This document shows, piece by piece, positions 11,100 to 23,639 of a stretch of 64,000 bases of DNA. The notes under the pieces were generated by a model. That model did no database searches and was not told the origin of the DNA. It saw only the letters and a list, made by a program, of their open reading frames with translations. The translations under genes were made by a program, and so were the position numbers. How positions within the stretch are numbered: position 1 is the stretch's first letter; the number at the start of each line of letters is the position of its first letter. The DNA comes from Paragonimus westermani (Eukaryota > Platyhelminthes > Trematoda > Plagiorchiida > Troglotrematidae): assembly GCA_008508345.1 (NCBI GenBank), contig QNGE01000289.1, positions 261,611-325,610 on the forward strand, in the 5' to 3' direction.

Positions 11100-12003
11100 A
11101 ATATATTGATCCATCAGAAGTCGAGGGGTTCTGCCGTGCATCAATCGAAATGGCGATTTCTTCGGGCTCGCCTGCACAGACTCACAGTGGGCAAATAACA
11201 CTAGTGGTAACGCAAGCTTCCAGTTGCCTCCTTTGAACGATAACCATTCCTTGATCGTTCGGCTGTTATGTTCAGTGGGCCTATTCGTCTACGGATGCGC
11301 TTGATTCTTAACTGTTTCATGCGTGTTCGAAACTCCTCGCTCTCAAAGCATGGTCCCTGATCCACAAGATCGTTTTTGGCACACGGTGGTTCCTATGACG
11401 AACATCATTGCTATATCTCCCACCGTAGATGTCTTTTGGGACGCTAGTCGCTTCAATTCAACGGGTAAAATGTTCTGTCACGACCAGAATGTACTGGTTG
11501 TAGTGGGTGCTTAATGGAAACGGGCCCATAAGATCCGGTGACCACAGTTCACTGATTTTGGAGACCGGTATCGGTAGTAAGGGATGCTGAGCTCCCCGGT
11601 TGTCGCTTTTCAGTAGCTGACACTGTTGGCAGGCAAGCACGTAAACCGTTATATCTTCTTTCATCTTCAGCCAATATGCTCTTTGTTGTAACAGATCATA
11701 TATCCTGGTGCACTCAGTGTGTGCCAATTCATGGCAGTTTGTTACCAGTTTCCTCCGCAGTTGTCTCGGGATGACTACCACATGAGAATGACCAACGCCA
11801 CGTTGATACGTCGCACTGTTCAGGCCAAATCTTCTCCAATGGGAAGCGATTATTTTTCGCTCTTGAACCTTAGTAGCTGCTGGGACCTCTACGTCTCTTG
11901 TCAAAGTGTCAGTCACCTTTCGGAGGACCTTGTCCTGACACTCTAGACGTACTAGTGCTTTTGGGTCCTGCTCCATTACCAAGCCATTTACGTTGAAGGT
12001 CAC
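11100..12003 (-). pseudogene. Gypsy integrase (broken)
   Basis: The open part is 11458-12003. It carries the N-terminal HHCC zinc-binding domain: histidines in CHELAHTEC, then W..M and the CQQCQLLK cysteine pair. A linker leads to the start of the catalytic core, ELWSPDLMGPFPLS, whose Asp is the first of the DDE triad. After a stop near 11457 the frame still reads core-like sequence (IEATSVPKDIYGG) with further stops down to about 11100, so the rest of the catalytic core is eroded. Integrase would insert element cDNA into the genome. It is the last gene of the element, as expected for Gypsy. Confidence 0.8.
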
Positions 12004-12024
12004 TTTGGGAAGTTCGTCGTCCGC

Positions 12025-12672
12025 CTACAGTCGAGAAAGAAAATCAGCGACGCAATAATGAGAACCGGGCATATGATTGATCGCGAACTCATTCCTGTAA
12101 ACAGCGCCCATCGGACTAATTTGCCTCTCGGGCCCCTCGCCGTCCTGATCCACTAGAGGCTTGTGATCCGTCACCACGTAGAACTGTTGACCCAACAAGT
12201 ACGGCCTCCACTTGTCCAGTGCCCAGACGATTGCCAAACATTCCTTCTCAATGTTTGAATACTTTTGTTCAGTTGGGGCCAACAGTCTGCTGGTATATTC
12301 GATTACTCTTTCCTATTGCTTGAGTACTGCCCCAACTCCACGGTCACTGGGATCGGCTGCTACGATGAACTGTCCTTTCGTATTCGAAAGTTTCAGCGTC
12401 AGTTGCTGCTCGATCAGCTCTAACTTCGCTCGCATGGACGCCTTCTGGGTCTCATCGGTCCATTCAAATTGCTTGTCTGTTCGAAGGAGTTCGTACAATG
12501 GAGGTAAAATGGAGTGGAAACTTTTCACGAACGGACTGTAGTACTCTGCTCGACCCAAGACTTTTCTCAGAGTGCGCTTAGAATTCGGTGCCACGGCCTC
12601 TCTAATTGACAGTATTTTCTCTGGCAAGGGACTGATTTCACCTTGGCCTACCTTGTTTCCCAGTAACCTCAT
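12025..12672 (-). pseudogene. Gypsy RT connection and RNase H domains (broken)
   Basis: Two adjacent minus-strand frames, 12313-12672 and 12025-12282, are separated by one stop. The first opens with LLGNKVGQGEISPLPEKI, matching the post-RT region (FLGH.V...GI.P...K), and continues into the RNase H start FIVAADPSDRGVGAVLKQ, with Asp residues where the catalytic DAS is usually found. The second reads QKYSNIEKECLAIVWALDKW, which carries the conserved Glu, and VVTDHKPL, which carries the conserved Asp. It ends with HMPGSHYCVADFLSRL, a standard Gypsy RNase H terminus. RNase H removes the RNA template during reverse transcription. Confidence 0.85.
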
Positions 12673-12729
12673 CGATGACCGTCCGAGTTGTGACCTATCG
12701 GAATTAATCTAGAGTCCTGAGTTATTTAT

Positions 12730-13266
12730 TCAACTTAAGATCGTACCTAGGTGGACAGCATGTTCCGAATCTGTGTTACTGTATATCACAATATCATCTC
12801 CATATACCGCTACATTATCCAGCCGTTTTAACAAGTGAACCATCAGGCGTCGAAATGTGAATGATGCTCCCGATAAGCCAAGCGGCATCCACTTGATTGC
12901 TACTGTCTGTCGCCCACCATGATCCGTGGGTTTGATTGCTAGCTGCCAGTATTCAGAACGTAGGTCCAACACAGTGAACAACTTGGCTTGTTGCATCTTA
13001 TCAAAAATATCAGCGACGGACGGTATTAGTACAACTGTGTTTCGTGTTACCTCATTTAACCGTTTAAAATCCACACAAAAGCGGTACTTCCCGTTGGACT
13101 TCACCAGGAGGGCATGGGAGTTATACGGACTGATGGCTTCTTCGACAACATCCTCATCCAGTATGTTCTTTATATGCCTTTTTACTTCCTCTTCGAGATG
13201 AACCAGTACCCTGCGGGATCCGTGAGGTCGAATTGTCCCGATTAAGGGTATTTCACATGCAACCAA
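12730..13266 (-). pseudogene. Gypsy reverse transcriptase
   Basis: An open stretch of 178 codons contains the Gypsy RT signature blocks in order: EEVKRHIKNILDEDVVEEA, SPYNSHALLVKSNGKYRFC, VDFKRLNEVT, FTVLDLRSEYWQLAI (motif A, Asp present), LPLGLSGASFTFRRLM-like sequence (the usual GAP is GAS), and VAVYGDDIVIYS (motif C, with both Asp residues of the YxDD box). The catalytic aspartates are therefore intact, but the frame is cut off from the protease upstream and the connection domain downstream. It copies element RNA into DNA. Confidence 0.88.
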
Positions 13267-13507
13267 GTTGCAGAAGTCGTACGAATAATCGTCGTTCGTA
13301 AATACCTCCGCGTATTTCTCTACCGCGGACTAGAATAAAGGAGCTGTGCAAATGGGGTTTTCACCGTGCGAATTTGGTGGAAGCTACCCTGTTCCTGTTC
13401 TGTGAGTGTCAGGGTACCAGACGTGGTTGACAGCATTTTGAGCCTCAGATCGACCACGGTAGCAGTTGCAACAAGGATAGTGGTTCCAAGGATCGTTTGC
13501 ATGTTTT

Positions 13508-13747
13508 CTAGGGCACAATGAAACGGTGCTTGACGATATGGCTACCAATACGCACCCCACATTCTTTCAAATCATCAACTGGCAAGCTGTGACCCGTAAC
13601 TGTCCTGATCATCATGGATTTCGGTTCTACGTTTTGCTTTCCTGCACGAACAACCAACGAAATAGCCGCTCCCGTATCGATCGAGTACTGTTTCATCTTC
13701 CCGTCAGCTTCGACTCTTGTCTGTACAGTCCCTCTCTTCGTCGTCAA
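13508..13747 (-). pseudogene. Gypsy aspartic protease
   Basis: A 79-residue segment contains the active-site motif YSIDTGAAISLV (Asp-Thr-Gly) and, further on, the hydrophobic-Gly segment VRIGSHIVKHRFIV expected of a retropepsin flap and C-terminal part. Retropepsin cleaves the Gag-Pol polyprotein. It lies between the zinc knuckle (13826-13867) and RT, as in other Gypsy elements. Confidence 0.75.
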
Positions 13748-13825
13748 TATTACTAGATGACCTATCCAACAAAAGGAACAATCATGGAACGCTTTATCTC
13801 TAGATTTCTTAAACCGCCGGTTTGG

Positions 13826-13867
13826 GCAATCTTTCGCCTAATGTCCTTTTTCACGGCAGATGAAGCA
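13826..13867 (-). pseudogene. Gag nucleocapsid zinc knuckle with an in-frame stop
   Basis: The minus strand encodes C-x2-C-x4-H-x4-C (CFICREKGH, a stop codon, then AKDC), a CCHC zinc knuckle that binds element RNA. A TAG stop lies directly after the His. This frame leads on toward the protease segment downstream. Confidence 0.7.
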
Positions 13868-14091
13868 GCTTCTCAGTCGATCGTTCCTTCGCGATATGTT
13901 GCTAGCTGCTCCATTGCTTTCTGCATTTCTTCTAGTGTCTTCCTGCCTGTATTGCCATTCACATCCACCGAGACCACGGACATAACTCCCAACCCCCGTG
14001 TCACCTTCGCAAGTTCTTCAAGGTCCATCTGCCGAGCGAAGTGAGTAATACGGACTAGGTCGTGAACCGCCGTAGGGGGAACATCGATAAA

Positions 14092-14463
14092 TTATTCCAA
14101 CAACTGTCGTCGTGATTCATGAGTTAACTCCAGTAGTGCCCTGTCCAGCACTCCTTGCAGAGTGGCAGCGAACCAGGATGGATTCGTTCCTTTTGCAAGC
14201 CTGGCCGCCTTGAACCACCGTATGGACTCCTGGCGGTTGGCCGGGCCGTCAAACCCAGCTGCCAGTGCATCCTTCACAGCGGCCCACTCCATATACGCAA
14301 GGCTTCTTCGCGCTGCGTCAAGCGCCGCCTTCGCTCTGCCCTCCACCAGCGACCGCATCGCAGCCAGCTTCCCACAGTTGGTCTTGAATTTGACCACTTT
14401 GGCCACGTCCTCGAAATCATCCGGGAACGCCCAAACGTCCCCACCTTCGAACGGCTGTGTCTA
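14092..14463 (-). pseudogene. Gypsy gag (capsid region)
   Basis: The minus-strand frame reads PFEGGDVWAFPDDFEDVAKV and continues through an Ala- and Arg-rich helical region containing ARRSLAYMEWAAVKDALAAG and PSWFAATLQGVLDRALLEL, to a stop at 14092. This matches the retrotransposon gag layout, with the conserved W-x-F-x-D-x-F start and an all-helical body. A separate frame downstream (about 13870-14060) continues the gag C-terminus. Gag forms the cytoplasmic particle in which reverse transcription occurs. The real start codon was not identified. Confidence 0.7.
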
Positions 14464-14504
14464 GAGTATCTTTATCCTCGTGTTCGTCATAGTACTAATT
14501 ATCA

Positions 14505-14798
14505 TGACCGCAAAAGAAGCTCCGCCTGCAAGGTTGTTTATTGTATCAAATCCTACACGTGTTATGCTAAAACATAGAACCACGAACGCGTACACTCAAT
14601 TACACGGCTGATGCATACTCACACACACACTGGGTCACAATAAATTATCGTTCGTCTTGGCGGCACGTCCCCCATAATGAGTACACACTGTTTCAATAGT
14701 CGCTTCCGGTCGTCTTCCTGGCCTTGAGAATCGCCCTTTATTTCCCGAATGTACGCACTATACTATTCACAAGCAGAGCTACATGTCAAGCAACAACA
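14505..14798 (-). repeat. Gypsy 5' LTR
   Basis: A 294-bp copy of the 10358-10667 LTR. The right boundary (14798) is set by alignment to the polypurine-anchored end of the other LTR. The segment next to it on the element side, 14504 downward, starts TGATAATTAGTAC on the minus strand and should hold the tRNA primer-binding site, but I could not assign the tRNA. Confidence 0.8.
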
Positions 14799-17700
14799 CG
14801 CTATTTGAAGCGTACCTGATTCTGAGTGAAAACTCCATTTACAACACAATTATTTGAAGTGACGTAATGCACAGTTGGAGGCTTTCTGATATATCCCGTT
14901 AGGGTTTTGTCTTACGTTTACAGGCCTTAGTCTAAAACGATCGTTTTGAACTAACAACCTTAGAAGAGACTGTCCAGTGCAATGCCTGATCGGTGTATCT
15001 GTAGTCAATTGCGTCCAGTGAGCGGGAAAATTTTTCCTTGTATTGTGGGCACGTTCAATGGTCGCCGTTATGCAGTTCTATTTACCCATGACTACCACAA
15101 CTGGAGAACAGATCTATATAGTGCGAATCAAAGTGGCCTTTGTTTTGAAAAAAGGACTCTGGGCACAACCAGGACACTTTTGCATACCCTAAGCACGTGC
15201 TGTCTGCAGGATGGCCCCAGTTATTTTACAGATAAGCTTGACCCTTCCAACTGATCCTTTACCGAAAGATCCAGCAGAAGCAGCTACTGGTACCGCATCT
15301 GACGAAGTACCTACGTAAAAGCCGGCTAATCCAGTCAGAACCGGACCAAACTACTGTTTACGGATTAACCAACTAACTGCGAATGCAGAAAACGATGATG
15401 GAATCTATCTGAAATCCGGGTTTTGACGACCAGGCCTGTGTGGAGCGGACGGACGTACGTTTGCAACATTTTCAAGTCCGGACACGTTCGAAACACGTTA
15501 CTTCCGATTAGTACTGTATGGACCGCTTTATTTCCGTTTTTGTATGAGACCGTTATCATTCCATTCCAACAAATGGTACAGGTTTAAAATGTTTCATGCT
15601 ACAGAATACACATAGTCCATATCCCTACTGAGTCCAACCTGGGTGCTTTGCAAAATAAAAAACCGAAAGCTCATTCGTTTATAAACGACAACAGAAGTGA
15701 ACACGAGGCTTACGAACTGGCCGTTCATGTCATCTAGCTTTATTTTTACACTTCAGAGGGCAAAGTAAAGTATCAAACGACTGCATAAGTTTCTTCATTG
15801 TTCCAATAACAGCGGTAGTATTAAGTACAGAGTTAGAAAAACAGGTAGTTCAAATCTAGTAGAGAATGCGTCCGATAAATTGAGAGGAACCGGATTCCCT
15901 GTGCTTATACTGACTAGTTGCACAATAATTAATACGCGACAAGTTGTACGAAAAACAAAATGAACAGTTTATGAATTCCGTTGTAGTGAGCTATATCATA
16001 ACTACAAATACAATTGATTTAAGTGTAGGTATGTTCAGGGTAGCTAGCCATCCAACGCTGAGAATCGGTTTATTAGGGTACACGCAACAAAGCGATTGAA
16101 TCGTATACATATCCAGCGACCAAACAATACGCGTACCGTGTCTTTTAGGCCCGTTTTCCTTGAAGGCATTCTAAAATGATATGTTGTCGAATACTATTAC
16201 CGGAATGCAGCATAAGTCAGAATACTCAAAAACATTCTCTCGTCGATTCACTATTGGTGTTTTAATCGTAGACATAAAAAGCCACTACAGGTATATAAGG
16301 ACATGTTGAGTAGGCTATTGCTCGTGTGACCCATGCACTATTGGCAGTGGTGTTAAAACCACATTCATCAGAATAATCGCGAAATTCTGTGGAATGATAT
16401 CAGTTATGGGAAGATGGATCAATAATCAACCCAGCCGTCGAATTACATTGAGACATAAACTCAACCGGTGTCACCATGCTTAGTATCACGCTTTAAGTGA
16501 GTAATTTGATGCAAGGAGAACAGCAATGAGATCACATCGGATGATAAGCGCATCTGAAGTTCACAGAACCAATATTGTAGTACACCGACCAAAAATCACT
16601 ACTGATTCTTATTCAATGCCACCTCATATGGAAGGTCAACAGCAATTAACGTACTGATGCCTTATGTGAATGGGGTGAGTGTAAAATCGTGTAGACTGCG
16701 TTCAAAACAACCAGGACTGCCGCAGTAAGTAAATCAACGTATTACGACGAGGGCCGTAAAATGAGGCTTTCATTAGAGTCCGACGTAGACTTATGGGAAT
16801 GTGAGGAAGATACTTGTTCCAATTAGCACCGGTAAGATAATGTTGAGTAGTGAGAACAAATACGATCTGGATGAACCAGTCATACAGGTGAGTTGAGAAA
16901 AGTCGACTACGGACTAAAAGAGGGGGCGGAAAAGGACAGAAAAACCTGTAGAGTAACAGTCAGTGACGAAAGTCTAGTTGCTGCATGATTATGTGGCAGA
17001 GGTTGGAGGGTTTTCAGTTCTATGTGTATACATGCAAACAGACAGATGCAAACATAAACCCACTGCGAAAGAACCAGTGTGCGCGTAACTGCCCAGCAAT
17101 CTGTGGGTGCCTAAAAACAGTTGTCGAAATCAAGTTTGTGCCATCGATCGCATAACTATCGCTCTATCTGCCAAACGAGTCGAATTGAATCAAACAAAGA
17201 TATCTTGGATGCAGCACGTGTGCAAATACTATACCATTGGTCCTTTTTTAAGAAAAAATTCGACATATTGGAGCAGAATCAACAACAAAGGTTGCAATCA
17301 GCACACGAAATCAGATTTACACATTGGTGATGAATCGAAGTGACAATAAGTTATACATGCGTCTCAATCCTTTAACTATAGCTATATAGTTCGAAAAAAT
17401 TCACGAAGAACAAGTCAATCCATTATCTTCATGAATTAGAAATGTACCTTCTAGTGATATTGAGGATGATCGTTCCAATATCTGGTGGGGTATTTCCGAC
17501 CACGGAGTGCTTTGAAGTTAATTTACTGGATCTCCCAACATGAACTGTCGCCTACCGGCTGATTTACAGGTAACGTACTGATTCGGGTTCATTAGCAAAA
17601 CCGTTATGTTGACGGTAGCTATAACAAAATTCGGTTCTTCAATAAAAAGTGGCGTTTATTTGTTGTGAAACACGTGAAAAATACAGGACCTCACTAGCAA

Positions 17701-20700
17701 GAATACACCTAGTGACAAACAATGAAAATCAATGACGATCAAATAATATAATGACAATCGTAATTGCATTCATGATCAAACCAAGACAAATAAGAGATAA
17801 AACGAGAATAAAATGTCAGCCACTTTGTAAACGATTAATGGCATTTTCCAATTAACCTTTAAACAAGTGTTAGCATCAAATCGGTTCGCATGAGAGTTGG
17901 GATATGCAATATTTAAATAGCAATGAGTAGCCGGGAGCTTACCAAAAATACACGTTAGATAACACTTTGATCACAGCTTTCGAGATTCAGAGAGACCTTC
18001 CAGCAAACCCATTTGGAATAAACTTAGCCTCGCTTACAAGTGGATGCAGATGACTTTTTGGATACAATAACTCAATCGCACCTAATGCACTAACACTGGT
18101 GGGTAGTCGACAAGATCGTCTGACGCGTAAGTAGGACTGAATTTAAACCTCAACTAGTTACACCAAAAGTCCAGCTACTTTTAAATGAACTGACACGTGA
18201 AAAGTCATGCAGTCCGGAAAGAAGTTTGCCTTTTTAGATGGAGGGTGGCGCCGACTGTTTAGTTTCGCCATTGGTGGATTTCTTCTAAAAGGTGTATAGA
18301 GGAAGACAAAACAGTACACTGTTGAAAGAGTGTGAGAATTGCCCCTGTTGTGGAATTGAAACTCATTAAGTAGGAACCGATAGCCTACTCACGTTATGAT
18401 CAAATGAAGAGAAAAGTATCTGTGAGTAAACCACAGTCCCGTCTTCAGACTACTAATTCATTTCAACCTGATTAACGAACCTCCCAGTCAGCAGCTGCTC
18501 CACCTATTTGTCAAACTACCTAACTGCCAGACAGACACAAGACTGTCTTGGGGACAGTGGATCGCAGAGAGATATTACAACTTCCGCAAAAACGAAAATA
18601 GGATTTGTTGTATTTTAAACAAAGGGGATATTACTTCTCTTCTGAATGGTCACAATCCCTCCAGTAATTCAAGCTGTGAGGCTCTTTGAGGAGCTAATCT
18701 TCACTCTTTCATGTACGTTTCATGGGAAACGTCACCTGGTATGTTACAACGTCAATGTACGTAAGCGTGTACAGTATTTCGATGCTCTGCAACCCCAATT
18801 GTAGCAATCCAATCAATTTCTACGAAAGGAAATTGGTCAAGACAGTAGTGAAGTAGTAGAACAATACGACAACCCTTAGGTGATTTTAAACTCAAAACTT
18901 CTCTGGATACAATTCTATTCGATGAAGAGTTGAAAGACTGGTTGACACTTTTGCACATTTACCCAACTCAGTCGTTGGATCGAATATTGCGTCTACTTTT
19001 AATTCTAGCAGGTCTCGTCGAAATTTCAGCCATCAGCCCTTTTAAAACCTTGAACACATCCACTCTATTTTGTAAAACCTCCCGTTATAAGCTGCGTGTC
19101 ACTGCACTAGCTGTGTTGTTCATCGGTTGTTTTAAACATACTTTTGGTAGTTTTCGATGACCACTCCGCTAATTTAAGTGGAGTCACTTTTACATCGCTG
19201 TTTGACGACTGTGTCTGTGATTAGTTTACCTCCTGCGATAAACTTATCTACAAGATTTATTCGAATCCGTCCGATGATCAACCTAAAGTGCTTACCAAAT
19301 GTATTCTTCTAGTTCACGTTTCCCATCATTTTGGTTCGTGGTATACCAGTTCCCTGTCAGATCTTACGCTAACGTCACAATAAACACAAAATAATGAACA
19401 AGCAAAAAGGTGGTTAATTAGTGGTTAATCCCGTAATTGTATATTTTGTTCACTTCATCCCCACCGTGTAAACGTCAAATTTCATACCCCTGTTGCCAAT
19501 GATTATTTTCGTACAACCATTATGTCCATGGCAATTTATTATTATTATTATTATTTGCAATCCGATGACAAACGAGGTCATAGTGGACTGGATGACATTT
19601 TCAAGTTGCCTACACTCAGAAACAATGAGTCGAGAGTAATCTGGTATATACATGCTGTCATGCGACTGATCGTAAAGCGTCGTTACGATTAGGACACTAC
19701 TGCGGCTTCTGTACAACAGAACCGAGGAATGGTTACCACGAATAGCGAGATTTGTGGGTCTAATGTACTGTGTGACCATCAACATTTACTAGTTCAAACA
19801 AATATGAGATTATGTGCACAACCAATAAAACTTTATCTCTGGGTCGAATTTTGTCGACATACCTGAAATTAGTGGTGTATTCACCGCAGTAACTAGTGTC
19901 CAAAAAATACTGTTAACAATAGCAAGAAGGACCACACTCAACCATCTGATACCAAGTAATCCCCTGATTAACACATTCATGCACACATGTACAACTAGTA
20001 CAGTACCAAAGCAGGAAGACAGTTGTGAGAAAACAATCAGTCATGTATAAACGCAACAGAGACAAACTAAGTCACTGGAAGATTGTAGCCGTGCGACTAC
20101 CCATAATGCGCACACACGTAGAAACTACCAGACCAAGCCAACTAACTAGTTAAAACCTAGGCTTACAAAACGTTTCGGATATGGATGAGTGATCGCACAC
20201 ATTTCCCATCAGAACTGTGCAAGTTCAATCAATCCGTTAAAGAGTCTGCATTTATATTCTTTTATCCCGAAAAGTAAGTGTGTTGTCAGGATTGTAAAAT
20301 AAAGTTCAAGTGTATTACGTTAGGTCAAGGCAATAAACAAGATCGCAACCAGAAACGACTCAATCATAGGTGAATACACGTAAGCGTGTACCTCATAAGT
20401 AAGCACAGTATTGTGCAACGGTCTTCAACTTTCTAATCGGGCAGGCGCAGGTGTTCATTCAGGGGATGATATTCATCAGGACTTGAGTTCATCCAAATAC
20501 AGTTATATCAAGTAGGCCAGATAGGAAGAACTGTGAGAAAAGTGACAGCAGTGTGTGTGCAAACGATGTCACATCGAAGTAGTTAGATGGTGACACATAA
20601 GTCAGATCAAGCCGAGGGAATTTTTTATAACTGAACATTTAATATATGTTCCCATTAGTGTACAGCAAAATTATCTCACATACAAAGACACTTCTATCAC

Positions 20701-23639
20701 CACTGGCTATGGCCATGTGCATATCATCATATGTGGCTGAGAAAAGCAATACTGCTCAGGAGCACGATACTGCTTTGCACATAGCTTTTACGCCAATTTG
20801 TAAGTTAGACTGCATAATGAAGTCGTGTCCAATTCATTCCAGAGCTAGTTTGATCCCCACTAATGAGTGATCCAAATTTTCATAGAATTGATTAAAGGTG
20901 GAATCCCAAACATTCGCTATCTCGCATTATTAAGCAGATCCTGAGAGAGAGAATACTCCGAAGAAACTCCATTTGCAGCGTGAAATGAACACTGGCTAGT
21001 GGCCTAATCTTTTGAACAAAATGCTTATCCGTTTCGCTTAGCTCCAAGTGTGTGAACTATCACCAAGGACTGGAGTTGTAAGCTGACCCGGAATTCGCAT
21101 GGAAACCATGGAAACTATTCAGTGAAACGGCAACATGAGTTGAAACAAGCCTTATGTTTAGGAGTAGAAGAGGTCCAGATTACCTAAACCGCGGTTGTCT
21201 TGGCTGTTGACTTGAGATCAATGAGACCATATGTGAGGAAGATTGGCAGTGTACCATAAAACATTCGCGTCAACCCGATAAATGAAAGACCATGCAAAAA
21301 TCAACGCATCAGGTCAGAACAATATTTTTGTAATCAACGGAACTCGAGCAGTACGTCCAATATGCTATGGAAAGTGTGTTTATGACATCGTAAGTTTCGT
21401 AAACACAACAGAGTAACCTACCCAACCATTACTTCGCACATGTTATCGATTAGTTGTCGTGACGTCTGCATCACCCAAGAACGGATCGACGCGTGTGCTG
21501 ACAAACGAGTGCAAACTTACCCAAGTGACTGAATGCGTAACGGTGTGGATAACAAGAGGATAAATAGGATGTGGTCGATTGAGAAACGCTTAGAAACTGG
21601 GTTATTTTTCAGAGCTGAAACTATTCAAGGTGTTATTATTTACAGTAAACCCCGAGTGTTGAGAAAATAGCAAGCAACACTGTATGAACAACAGGCTTAT
21701 CTAAGTTGATTTAACGAGCTTCGGATCACAAACTGATCGCTGTTGTGTGACATGCAAGATGGTTTAGGAGTGGAGAGTGTAAATACCCAAACCGCGAAAG
21801 AAGCAAACACACAAACCAGACCTGAATAAACGACCACATTACCAGTGATCGGACGTTGTTGTCACCGTGCCACCGCGAGTCTAATTGCCAGTATCCACTC
21901 TTTTCCGTGGATTTTCCCCATTAGATGAGAGGCCAAAAACGTTGGTATGACGAAACACCCAGGAATTTACAAGAACACTACACGGCCAGTTATTTGTATA
22001 GATTAACGATTGCGGTCTTTCAAAAATGTATTCAGTGCTCAAAACAAATACAATCTTCAAAGAAAAGTGATAGCCCTCGAACAAGATTAGGACTAATGAC
22101 AGCTTGAGGTTGACAATGCAAATGGTGTTAAACAAAAATGTTTAGCATTTGCCGTTAGTTGGAATTTACAGTTGACATGAAAACAGGGTGAGTTCCGTTT
22201 GATTATGCACACAGAGTTATGTTTTAAAAATACAGTAAGCAAAAAGACCGGGAGTAAGTAGGTTTACGTTCGTGACTTAAGACAGTAAACGGAATCTTAA
22301 CATCTCACGGTACATTTCACCTATCGTTATTGGTGAACTGCATCAAGGGAACTCAGCGTTTTAAGTTACTGACTTTGTTAACAGTACAGCGAACGGCGTT
22401 CCAAAGGCACTCAATATGATAAGAAACTCATTAGTAAGGTCTTCAAGACAACGTTCAAAGGCTTTTTACTGTAATTGGTTCAGGTCACGCTGATATACTG
22501 TCGTAGAAACCGAGTGCAAAGTCACACATCCCACAACAGCCATCATGAGTTCGAACATGCATACAGACTGCACGAATTCCTCCAAACGCGGTTCAGACCG
22601 ATCCCCTAATAGTATTAAGTAGATACAGTATCCGAGCTTCGGTCGCGCCAACCGCAGCAAACGTCAGTCACCTCTCGCTGTGATGGTCACTCCTCTTCCC
22701 ATTTCCAAATTTGCATCACCGATTGCAAAACATCGCGACAACCCCATTTTAAAGTGGTTTCGGATTGCGTTTGAAACACTGACAATCTGCTGTTATGAGC
22801 TACCAATCGAAACAAGTCAATTCTCGTTGTCACCAGGTATGATATGCCCCTGTGGTCGTCTAACAACATGACTTCTAATTAAGCTCACCCAATGAACCGC
22901 AACGATACACGTTTGATGTGATGCCATTACAGGGAAGGCGGTGACTTAATCCCAGATGCGAAGAACGGGAAAAACAAACGCATGGGGGGCAGGTAAATAG
23001 GATGGTAAACAGTAAGTGCCTCATGCAGTTAGGAAGATATCACGTTGTGAGCGCAAGCACTATAGTAACAGTTATACTGGTGGGGAGCTAATAGTTGTTG
23101 GAATGTGTACTGCTCAAGAGGTCATATTCTGAAAATAGGCATGATGATAGTCAGTGCTTCAGAAAGGGTGAAATCTGGCAATCACCTAGGGTCTTTTAGG
23201 CCGAAAATCATAACATAATTTCTCTGTGTGACAGCTTAAGACGTTCCAAGCAGGGGAATTACGAATGACGTACAAAGCGACGTTGTCATCAAGGACCAAC
23301 CAAAACCGTCAGTGGAGTTCGTATCGATGGTGTTTGTGTTCCTCATTTTAATTTATTATGTTTAGCAAATATTTCGTCATGGTCTGAGTTCACATCTTTT
23401 CCGATGCCCTTCATCCTTACACTGATTGTGGCGCTAACGTTAGTATGCAGGGTTGAATTAGATACAGATTTAAGGAATCAAGTTAAGATCCTCTGGGGGT
23501 CCGTAAACCAATCAGAAAACAAGTGTAGCGTGTGTGTGACTGGTCGATCGTCGAGATTACCCTCACTTTGTAGCCAGGCTGACATGGCCAGCACATCGTT
23601 TAGGTATAAAAGAATTCGGCGAAGAAGCGATCGCATGCT
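14799..23639. other. Intron sequence without recognised genes
   Basis: About 8.8 kb of intron 1. Open frames at 14982-15254 (plus), 17107-17343 (plus), 18752-18958 (minus), 18930-19160 (plus), 20646-20870 (plus) and 22466-22871 (both strands) show no motif I recognise. Some could be very old repeat fragments. Confidence 0.4.
19535..19555. repeat. (ATT)n microsatellite
   Basis: A run of seven TTA/ATT units in intron 1. Confidence 0.95.

Larger units (their letters stand above)
10358..14798 (-). mobile_element. Ty3/Gypsy LTR retrotransposon (decayed, both LTRs present)
   Basis: This 4.4 kb element is read on the minus strand: 5' LTR (14798-14505), gag, CCHC zinc knuckle, aspartic protease, reverse transcriptase, RNase H, integrase, polypurine tract, 3' LTR (10667-10358). 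The protease-RT-RNaseH-integrase order is that of Ty3/Gypsy. The frame is broken by several stops and frameshifts, so the copy cannot make a full polyprotein. The LTRs differ at many positions, including a few indels, which indicates an old insertion. No target-site duplication is visible at the chosen ends. It lies in intron 1 of the SLC46-like gene in the sense direction. Confidence 0.9.

Noticed and set aside
14155..14577. 140-codon plus frame
   Set aside because: It lies antisense to Gypsy gag and runs into the LTR; it is a shadow of the element.
22466..22871. Possible extra exon of the transporter between exons 1 and 2
   Set aside because: The frames shift, the acceptor is weak, there is no GT-AG donor in phase, and exons 1 and 2 already join in phase without it.
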